Position numbers and translations under genes: made by a program. A DNA stretch of 6,327 bases from CAZQAA01 sp964591255 (GTDB lineage: Bacteria; Desulfobacterota; DSM-4660; Desulfatiglandales; Desulfatiglandaceae). The first letter of the stretch is position 1; each line of letters begins with the position of its first letter. Below are positions 1 through 5,621 of this stretch, piece after piece. The stretch is from positions 1 to 6,327 of the forward strand of contig CAZQAA010000207.1 of NCBI GenBank assembly GCA_964591255.1. Direction: 5' to 3'. The notes under the pieces are model-generated. The model worked only from the letters and a program-made list of their open reading frames with translations, did no database searches and was not told where the DNA came from.

Positions 1-761
1 CAGCCGTTTCCATAGATCTTGCATTTAAAAGAGAGTTCCTTGACGGCGTCCTTAAGTTGGTTCTCAGTGAGTATCCCACTTTTTATCAATTTGACTATGG
101 CCTTGATCCTGAAACGATCCATCCCCTTATAGCGGAACGACAACTGATCCGTGTTTCCCCCCTCTTTGACCACATGATATTGCTTAATGAGATATACGGG
201 ATGGCGGCAAGTGATCCTGAGCCACATATCATAATCCTCACAGGCGGGAAGGCCTTCGTCGAACATCCCTATCTCATCAAACAGGGACCTTTTTAGCATC
301 ACTGCGGAAGGACTTATAAAGCAACGTCTTAAAGATGGGCCAAATATATTGCCTGTGGGTTTTAGATGATATTTTTTTGGGTTTACGCGCCGCCCCTTCC
401 TGATCCAAATTTCCTCTGTTTGACAAATAAGGGCATCGGGATAACGCTCAAAAAAATCCACCTGGACGGCCAGTTTTCCAGGCAGCCAGTAATCATCGGA
501 ATCTAGAAAGGCAATCAATTGGCTTCTGGATTTTCTTACTCCTATGTTTCTTGAGGCCGATACCCCGAGGTTGTGGATATTGGGTACATATGTAATATGG
601 GATGCAAGCTGGGTAATTGCGGCCTTTGTCTCGTCTGTGGAACCATCGTCTACAACGATAATTTCATAGTCAAGGAAGGTCTGGTAAAGCACGGACGATA
701 TTGCCCGCACTACCTTTTTTGCCCTGTTGAATGTAGGGATGATGACGCTTACAGATGGCAT
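1..761 (-). CDS. Family 2 glycosyltransferase, C-terminus beyond left edge
   Basis: This is an inverting GT-A glycosyltransferase (GT2) that transfers a sugar from a nucleotide-sugar donor; the acceptor cannot be told from sequence. The frame opens at an ATG at 761 and stays open for 253 codons to the window edge, so the 3' end is missing. Visible motifs are the N-terminal strand SVSVIIPTFNR (residues 3-13), the nucleotide-binding VVDDGSTD (36-43), the DXD-type metal site LDSDD (86-90), and the likely catalytic-base region CEDYDMWLR (174-182). No membrane segment is visible, so the seen part is soluble or peripheral. The start overlaps the end of the IspH-UbiA gene by 13 bases and has no clear Shine-Dalgarno sequence, which suggests translational coupling. 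The neighbouring isoprenoid gene makes a polyprenyl-linked acceptor conceivable, but that is speculation. The family call is secure; the substrate is unknown. Confidence 0.93.
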   Translation of the reverse strand, partial: MPSVSVIIPTFNRAKKVVRAISSVLYQTFLDYEIIVVDDGSTDETKAAITQLASHITYVPNIHNLGVSASRNIGVRKSRSQLIAFLDSDDYWLPGKLAVQVDFFERYPDALICQTEEIWIRKGRRVNPKKYHLKPTGNIFGPSLRRCFISPSAVMLKRSLFDEIGMFDEGLPACEDYDMWLRITCRHPVYLIKQYHVVKEGGNTDQLSFRYKGMDRFRIKAIVKLIKSGILTENQLKDAVKELSFKCKIYGNG

Positions 762-2491
762 GGAAAGAGATACCAAAAAAATGCCAGCAGACCTATCAGA
801 AAAAGATTACTTTCCACCAGTGCCTCGGAGATAACTCCTGGATAGAACCACCGTTTTTCATAGGCTAAGAGAGAGAAAAATAATGTAAATAAAGGCAAAA
901 TGAAGATATATCCTTGCATACCGATTATTCCGGAGACAATACTTGCCATCAGAATCAGGCCTGTTGCACACAAGATAATATTTAGGAGCAGCAAAGTCTT
1001 TTTTTCCCCGATGATGACTGGCAATGTCTCTGTACCCACAACCAAGTCTCCCTGGGCCTGAAATATATCAAGGAACAGGGCCCTTGCATAGCTCACAAGA
1101 AAGACTACGCATATTGATACTAAAATGGAAGGCCTGGCATCGCTGTTACCGGCTAATATGGGCAGGATGCTTATGACAGCTACCCACGCAAGGGCTTCTG
1201 ACAGGCTCCGCGATCCTGGAATGTCTTTTATTTTGGAATATCGTGTCCTGTTTCTCAACCGCTGAGGTATAAAAGGAATACTGTAAATTACGCCTAAAAG
1301 GCTCAATCCTATTAGGACAAAAAATGCTGTCCAACCTGTTGTATAAGCAAGGATGAGTGCAATCATGATGGCGCTAATCCCGGTTGAAATCAAAAAACAA
1401 CTATGTTTTTTTAGAAATGCGGCCCGTTCAGGGTCATTATAGATACTGGCTCCTTTATCGAGAAATTGGTTGAAGACATGCATTGCATAAATATAGAGGG
1501 AGCTTAGGGTAGAAAATATGATGTCCGGCTCTCTTCCCGCCAGCAAAGATGCCGCCCAGGAGAGGCAGAATGCCCCGATCGCTACGGCGGCATTACTCAG
1601 CACGGAAAATCTGAAGAGCTTTCTTATCCAGTGAACAGGATTAAGTCTATTAGGACTCTGGATGTTTTCCAGTTTGCTCACCACCTTTTTGATCATCCAG
1701 CTTGGTGTGGATGCCCCTGCGGTGACACCCACTACTTCTATTTTTGATAGTTTTTTTTCATCTATGTCCTTTTCGGTTTCAACATGAAAAGTAGGGAGAC
1801 CGGATTCCTTTGCCACTTCAACAAGTCGTCGAGTATTACCGCTATGGTACCCTCCTACTACGACTACGGCCTGTACCTGGCCTTTAAACCCGCTGACCTC
1901 CTGTTGCCTTTGATTGGTTGCCTCGCATATAGTGTCAAAAACCATGACATGGGGAAAACGCCTTTTTAGTGCGCCTATAATGTTTTGAAAGGTCCGTTCG
2001 TTTTGTGTTGTCTGTGCCACAACAAATATATTTTCCATATCCGGCAATGCTGAGACATCTTCTACACTTTGAATAACATAGGCAGGGCCTTTACTGTAAC
2101 CGAGCAGCCCCGTTACCTCGGCATGATCTTCATCGCCCACAATAACAGCAGTATACCCTTTGCCTGTATAATAACGAATAATGGCTTGGACTCTTGCTAC
2201 TCTGGGGCAGGTGGCATCAAGTATTGTTAGTCCCTTATTTGTAATGGCTTGTCTTTCTTGCGGCGGGATACCGTGGGCCCTTATGGCTATTTCCCCTGTT
2301 TGGGGAATATTTATGTCTTCCACCTGTTCAATTCCTTTTGATTCAAGGAGCTCCACTACCTGCCTGTTGTGGATGAGCGGACCGTAGGTGAAAATAGGTC
2401 CCTCTGTCTTGTTGGCTTCGGCCAGGACCAGTTCCATGGCACGCCGGACACCCATACAAAATCCTGCGGTTTTAGCTAGTTTGACTTTCAA
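749..2491 (-). CDS. ispH: IspH (HMBPP reductase) fused to a UbiA-like membrane domain
   Basis: This 580-residue protein has two parts in one uninterrupted frame. Residues 1-280 are a complete IspH/LytB, the [4Fe-4S] enzyme that reduces HMBPP to IPP and DMAPP in the last MEP-pathway step. Cluster cysteines are C12 (AGFCMGVRRA), C95 (DATCPRV) and C189 (DTICEAT); substrate-site residues include H41, H73 (RAHG), H123 and E125 (HAEV), S217/N219 (SGNT) and S261 (GASTP). Residues ~295-576 hold about nine hydrophobic segments and resemble UbiA prenyltransferases: N341..D345, an LGVIYSIPF loop (399-407), and DIFQAQGD (475-482) followed by GTETLPVIIG. The UbiA metal motifs are altered. IspH alone is normally about 280-320 residues. 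The start is TTG at 2491, because the next in-frame ATG would remove C12; GGAG lies 10 bases upstream. It overlaps the dus gene by 20 bases. IspH activity is very likely; the membrane domain's activity is open. Confidence 0.93.
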   Translation of the reverse strand: MKVKLAKTAGFCMGVRRAMELVLAEANKTEGPIFTYGPLIHNRQVVELLESKGIEQVEDINIPQTGEIAIRAHGIPPQERQAITNKGLTILDATCPRVARVQAIIRYYTGKGYTAVIVGDEDHAEVTGLLGYSKGPAYVIQSVEDVSALPDMENIFVVAQTTQNERTFQNIIGALKRRFPHVMVFDTICEATNQRQQEVSGFKGQVQAVVVVGGYHSGNTRRLVEVAKESGLPTFHVETEKDIDEKKLSKIEVVGVTAGASTPSWMIKKVVSKLENIQSPNRLNPVHWIRKLFRFSVLSNAAVAIGAFCLSWAASLLAGREPDIIFSTLSSLYIYAMHVFNQFLDKGASIYNDPERAAFLKKHSCFLISTGISAIMIALILAYTTGWTAFFVLIGLSLLGVIYSIPFIPQRLRNRTRYSKIKDIPGSRSLSEALAWVAVISILPILAGNSDARPSILVSICVVFLVSYARALFLDIFQAQGDLVVGTETLPVIIGEKKTLLLLNIILCATGLILMASIVSGIIGMQGYIFILPLFTLFFSLLAYEKRWFYPGVISEALVESNLFLIGLLAFFWYLFPCHL

Positions 2492-3464
2492 AAGGAATTT
2501 TCTCCAAGATTGAAAAATATTGATCTAGTATATAGGTTAAATCCTCAATGTTTCTGATCTGGGTGATGGCATTACGAAAACTGCTGCTGTGTGGGAGACC
2601 CTTTGTATAGGAAAGGAGCAACCCACGCATGGCCAAGGCTGCGCGGTTTTCTTCCATATGATCAGATAAAAGGAAAAAATGTTGCATAATAACCCTCTTA
2701 CGTTCGGTTATATCCGGTTTTTGTTCCGTACCCCCCTGCTCCATAGTTGTTATCTGATTGAATATCCAGGGATTTCCTACAGCTCCTCGCGCTATCATCA
2801 CGGCATCACATCCTGTCTCCTTTTTCATTCTTAATGCATCGAATGGTTTGAAAATATCACCATTACCGATAACAGGAATGTCTACCAGTTCTTTGATACT
2901 TGAGATAACAGACCAATCCGCATTACCGGAAAACCCATCGGTTACAAATCTGGGATGTATTGTTAAGGCATCCACGCCACAGTCTTCAGCTATTCGGGCA
3001 ACATCACAAGCCGTTACTTTGCCAGGGGCCCAGCCTGTCCTAAGTTTTAACGTCAAGGGCACGGAACATACACGGCGGGCGGCAAGAAGAATTTTTTTTA
3101 TCTTTTGCAGGTCGCGGAGGAGGGCCCCTCCGGCCCCAGTTTTGACTATTTTCCTTGCTGGACAACCCATATTAATATCTATTATTTTCGCGCCGGCTTC
3201 AATAGCTATCGTTGCCGCAGAGGACATGATGTCAGGATCGCTGCCAAATATCTGTACAGCAAGAGGTCCTTCCTCAGGATGGTGTTTCAGGTATTGTAAT
3301 GTCCTCTTTTGTCCCAAGACGAGGCCCATTGCGCTTATCATCTCGGTTGTGACCAGTCCAGCCCCGCACCTCTTGGCAATCAGGCGGAACGGGGAATTGG
3401 TAATTCCGGCCATAGGAGCCATAATTGTCCGATTTTCGATTTTTAGTGTTCCTATCTGCAGCAT
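2472..3464 (-). CDS. dusB: tRNA-dihydrouridine synthase, DusB-like
   Basis: This FMN- and NADPH-dependent enzyme reduces specific uridines in the tRNA D-loop to dihydrouridine. The 330-residue length is normal for bacterial Dus. Visible motifs are the FMN-binding IMAPMAGITNSPFR (14-27), TTEMISA (39-45), VQIFGSDP (70-77), the catalytic cysteine C101 in DINMGCPARKIVKTGAGGALL (96-116), K140 in LTLKLRTGW (137-145), a variant H170 loop, GNGDI, and the phosphate-binding ARGAVGNPWIF. The barrel is followed by a helical C-terminal domain (roughly 240-330). The start is ATG at 3464, immediately before the conserved N-terminus and 5 bases after the thiC stop. An upstream in-frame start at 3539 would add 25 non-homologous residues inside thiC. 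No good Shine-Dalgarno is seen, so translation probably depends on ribosomes finishing thiC. The Dus family is certain; the DusB subtype, and hence the target uridine, is inferred from overall similarity. Confidence 0.93.
   Translation of the reverse strand: MLQIGTLKIENRTIMAPMAGITNSPFRLIAKRCGAGLVTTEMISAMGLVLGQKRTLQYLKHHPEEGPLAVQIFGSDPDIMSSAATIAIEAGAKIIDINMGCPARKIVKTGAGGALLRDLQKIKKILLAARRVCSVPLTLKLRTGWAPGKVTACDVARIAEDCGVDALTIHPRFVTDGFSGNADWSVISSIKELVDIPVIGNGDIFKPFDALRMKKETGCDAVMIARGAVGNPWIFNQITTMEQGGTEQKPDITERKRVIMQHFFLLSDHMEENRAALAMRGLLLSYTKGLPHSSSFRNAITQIRNIEDLTYILDQYFSILEKIPFESQTS
2492..2505 (-). promoter_or_regulatory. Ribosome binding site for the TTG start of ispH
   Basis: On the coding strand GGAG (2502-2505) lies 10 bases before the TTG at 2491, inside the 3' end of the dus gene. 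The spacing is slightly long but usable. It supports the TTG as the true start, which is also the only start that keeps the cluster ligand C12. Confidence 0.55.
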
Positions 3465-3469
3465 CAATG

Positions 3470-4771
3470 TTATTGGCAAGAACCTGATTGCTTTCCAAAG
3501 TATTCTTGCACTTGCTTGATAGCACAATACTTTCCGCACATAGTGCAGACGTCTTTTTCTGAAGGAGGGTTTTGGTCTCTGTACTTCCTTGCCTTTTCTG
3601 GATCGATAGACATTTTTATCTGTGTGTCCCAGTCAAGATTTTTTCTGGCCAGGGCCATTTGTCTGTCTTGTTTTATAGCGCCTTTATGACCTCTGACAAT
3701 ATCAGCAGCATGAGCCGCAATCTTTGATACCACGACGCCTTCTCTGACATCGGCAACACTAGGCAGGGAGAGATGCTCTGCCGGAGTAACATAGCAAAGA
3801 AAATCCGCACCTGCTGCCCCTGCAATGGCCCCGCCTATGGCCCCGGCCACATGGTCATAGCCGGTGGCGATATCGGTAACAAGTGGACCCAATACATAAA
3901 AAGGAGCATATCCACAAAGCCTTTTCTGCAAGATTACATTGGCCTCAATTTGATCTAATGGGACATGTCCCGGGCCTTCTATCATTACCTGGACATTCTT
4001 TTCCCAGGCCAGTTCGGTCAGGTGACCTAATGTCATCAACTCGTGGATCTGGGCTCTATCGGTGGCATCGGCCAGTGATCCAGGCCTTAGGCCATCTCCA
4101 AGGCTGAGGGTTATATCATATTTTTTTGCTATGGAAAGGAGCCTATCATAATCTTCATAAAGCGGGTTTTCCCGGTTATGATGCAACATCCAGGTAGCCA
4201 AAAATGCGCCTCCCCGGCTAACTATATTCGTGATTCTCCCCTGGCTTTTTAACATTTCAAGTGCAGATCGGGTAAGACCACAGTGGACTGTTATAAAATC
4301 TACACCATCTTGAGCATGTCTCTCTATTACTTCAAATATTTTGTCGGCCGTCAGGTGAATAAGCGCTCCTTTATCTTCAACGGTCTCTACCACGGCCTGA
4401 TAAACAGGCACAGTCCCCACAGGGACGGTGGCCTCTTTTAGAACGGCCCTCCTGGCGGCATCTATATTTCCTCCGGTGGAAAGGTCCATCACAGCGTCGG
4501 CTCCTGCTTTGATGGCAACCTTAAGCTTTTCTAGTTCTTCCTTGAGGATGGCCCTGTCGGAAGATGTCCCGATATTGGCGTTTACCTTTATTCTAAGGCC
4601 CTCTCCAATTCCGCACGGGACAAGCTGACTATGTCTCCTGTTGGCAGGGATTACCACCCTACCAGCTGCAATTTGGTCCTTAAGCCACTTGATATCCACT
4701 TGCTCTGATTCAGCTACCTGTTTCATTTCCGGGGTGGTAATCCCGCTCCGTGCTTTTTCTAATTGTGTCAT
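3470..4771 (-). CDS. thiC: Phosphomethylpyrimidine (HMP-P) synthase ThiC
   Basis: ThiC is a radical-SAM [4Fe-4S] enzyme that rearranges aminoimidazole ribotide (AIR) into HMP-P, the pyrimidine moiety of thiamine. The protein is 433 residues, the short form common in anaerobes, lacking the N-terminal extension of ~600-residue ThiC proteins. Family signatures in order are VIPANRRH (40-47), VNANIGTS, MDLSTGG, TVPVYQA, ITVHCGLTR, SRGGAFLATWML, SLGDGLRPGS, MIEGPGHVPLDQI, GPLVTDIATGYDHVAGAIGG and the metal-site segment TPAEHLSLP. The C-terminal cluster-binding cysteines are C409, C412 and C416. The chosen ATG at 4771 has GGAG five bases upstream; a TTG six codons earlier abuts the thiD stop and would include that ribosome binding site. 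The gene lies 18 bases after thiD and 5 bases before dus, so the three are almost certainly one transcript. No TPP riboswitch lies immediately upstream. Confidence 0.97.
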   Translation of the reverse strand: MTQLEKARSGITTPEMKQVAESEQVDIKWLKDQIAAGRVVIPANRRHSQLVPCGIGEGLRIKVNANIGTSSDRAILKEELEKLKVAIKAGADAVMDLSTGGNIDAARRAVLKEATVPVGTVPVYQAVVETVEDKGALIHLTADKIFEVIERHAQDGVDFITVHCGLTRSALEMLKSQGRITNIVSRGGAFLATWMLHHNRENPLYEDYDRLLSIAKKYDITLSLGDGLRPGSLADATDRAQIHELMTLGHLTELAWEKNVQVMIEGPGHVPLDQIEANVILQKRLCGYAPFYVLGPLVTDIATGYDHVAGAIGGAIAGAAGADFLCYVTPAEHLSLPSVADVREGVVVSKIAAHAADIVRGHKGAIKQDRQMALARKNLDWDTQIKMSIDPEKARKYRDQNPPSEKDVCTMCGKYCAIKQVQEYFGKQSGSCQ

Positions 4772-4789
4772 TTTTTCTCCAGTAATCAA
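4772..4789 (-). promoter_or_regulatory. Spacer with thiC ribosome binding site
   Basis: The 18 bases between the thiD stop and the thiC ATG read, on the coding strand, TTGATTACTGGAGAAAAA. GGAG (4777-4780) sits 5 bases from the ATG at 4771, a well-placed Shine-Dalgarno. This decides the thiC start over the TTG at 4789. The spacer is far too short for a TPP riboswitch or an independent promoter. Confidence 0.75.
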
Positions 4790-5569
4790 TTAGGTTGGCC
4801 ATAATCCGGGTCGAACAGGCCCCGGCCCGCGGCCACATGCATATCCGTCAATTATGGCTTGTCTGGTAAAATCGTGCGCAGATTTTGTGGCCCTAATGAG
4901 CCCTTCGCCTTTTGCAAGAGATATGGCCAAGGCCGTAGAAAACACACATCCTGTGCCGTGTGTGTAATGTGTTGCAATCCTTGATCCGGAAAATTGATAA
5001 AAATTTGTCCCATCAAACAAAATGTCCACGCATTCTCCTTCAAGATGCCCTCCTTTAATAACAACGTTCGGCCCGATTGCCTTGAGTATTCTTGCTGCGT
5101 CACGCATTTCGCTGATATCCCTTACCTTTTTGCCGGCAAGTTTTTCGGCTTCATACAGATTCGGGACAACAACGTCTGTTTGAGAGAGTAACTCCCTTTT
5201 CAAAAGGGAGATATTATTTGGCTCTAATAGATCTCTGCCTGTTGAGGCACGTAAAACGGGATCTACAACCACATTTTTTAGTCCATGATTTGATATTGAT
5301 CTCGCCACCTCTTTCAGGGCCGTGGCTGAGTATAACATTCCTATCTTTACTGCATCCGGGAGAAGATCATCCAGTATGGTTTCAAGTTGATCTCGAATGA
5401 AGCTGTCCGGGATCTTGTGGATGGAGGTAATGCCTGTGGAGTTCTGGGCGGTGACGGCAGTGATAACGGTCATGGAATGAACTCCAAGTCCTGCTGCGGT
5501 CTTTATGTCTGCCTGGATTCCTGCACCACCGGATGAGTCGGAGCCTCCTATAATCAGAACAGATAGCAT
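4790..5569 (-). CDS. thiD: HMP/HMP-P kinase ThiD
   Basis: ThiD is a ribokinase-fold kinase that phosphorylates hydroxymethylpyrimidine and then HMP-P to HMP-PP, the form joined to the thiazole by ThiE. It acts directly after ThiC, the next gene. The length of 259 residues is normal for a stand-alone ThiD. Visible motifs are IIGGSDSSGGAGIQADIKT (6-24, substrate loop, with IGG where IAG is usual), AVTAQNSTGI (38-47), DPVLRASTG (103-111), VPNLYEAEKLAG (135-146), IKGGHLEGE (171-179), and the anion-hole/catalytic motif THGTGC (203-208) followed by a helix of small residues. The ATG at 5569 starts exactly at the conserved N-terminus, but the ribosome binding site is poor (GAAAG directly before the ATG). 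The C-terminus (residues 244-259) is a Gly/Pro-rich tail. It follows the nnrD stop by 45 bases. No ThiE domain is fused and no thiE is in view. Confidence 0.96.
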   Translation of the reverse strand: MLSVLIIGGSDSSGGAGIQADIKTAAGLGVHSMTVITAVTAQNSTGITSIHKIPDSFIRDQLETILDDLLPDAVKIGMLYSATALKEVARSISNHGLKNVVVDPVLRASTGRDLLEPNNISLLKRELLSQTDVVVPNLYEAEKLAGKKVRDISEMRDAARILKAIGPNVVIKGGHLEGECVDILFDGTNFYQFSGSRIATHYTHGTGCVFSTALAISLAKGEGLIRATKSAHDFTRQAIIDGYACGRGPGPVRPGLWPT

Positions 5570-5614
5570 CTTTCAGCAGATAGTAGTTTCTTTTGACAGT
5601 TGCACATCCCTAAC
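5570..5614. other. nnrD-thiD intergenic gap
   Basis: This 45-base AT-rich spacer is the largest gap in the window. On the minus strand I see no convincing promoter, terminator hairpin or TPP riboswitch core ahead of thiD, so thiD is probably read through from nnrD. On the plus strand it contains a strong promoter-like -35 element, described separately. Confidence 0.6.
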
Positions 5615-5621
5615 TTATATT
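5593..5621 (+). promoter_or_regulatory. Candidate sigma-70 promoter, divergent and antisense to nnrD
   Basis: TTGACA (5593-5598, matching the -35 consensus at all six positions) is followed after exactly 17 bases by TATATT (5616-5621, five of six matches to TATAAT). The -35 lies in the intergenic gap, and the -10 overlaps the stop and last codons of nnrD. Transcription would start near 5628 and run rightwards, antisense to nnrD. No convincing plus-strand gene lies downstream in the window, so a product would be an antisense or small RNA. This is a motif match only and may be chance. Confidence 0.4.

Noticed and set aside
57..296. Plus-strand open frame of 79 codons at the left edge
   Set aside because: It is fully covered by the minus-strand glycosyltransferase frame, which has clear GT2 motifs there (CEDYDMW and onward).
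573..845. Cysteine-rich plus-strand open frame of 90 codons (CNMGCKLGNCGLCLVC at its start)
   Set aside because: The CxxC-like pattern is tempting, but the frame lies opposite the glycosyltransferase start and the end of the fusion gene, both well supported on the minus strand. The cysteines fall opposite Ala- and Thr-rich codons of the GT.
1146..1334. Minus-strand 62-codon frame within the UbiA-like region, as a sign of a frameshifted gene
   Set aside because: The main frame is unbroken through this stretch and its hydrophobic pattern is continuous; the alternative frame shows no family resemblance.
1751..1758. Run of eight A on the coding strand in ispH (a similar run at 3092-3099 in dus) as a possible slippage site
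   Set aside because: A shift in either direction at 1751-1758 ends soon after in a stop, before or near the GASTP substrate motif, giving a useless protein. There is no stimulatory structure. The runs simply encode lysines.
3115..3132. GC-rich inverted repeat CGGAGG / CCTCCG resembling a hairpin
   Set aside because: It lies inside the conserved Gly-Ala-Gly-Gly-Ala-Leu-Leu coding segment of dus, has no U-tract, and is explained by codon content.
2758..3519. Long plus-strand open frame of 253 codons opposite the dus gene
   Set aside because: It mirrors the minus-strand Dus frame, its translation has no recognisable motif, and the Dus reading has full family signatures. It is an antisense shadow.
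3465..3539. Upstream start for the dus gene at 3539
   Set aside because: It would add 25 residues encoded within thiC without resemblance to Dus N-termini. The ATG at 3464 sits directly before the conserved sequence.
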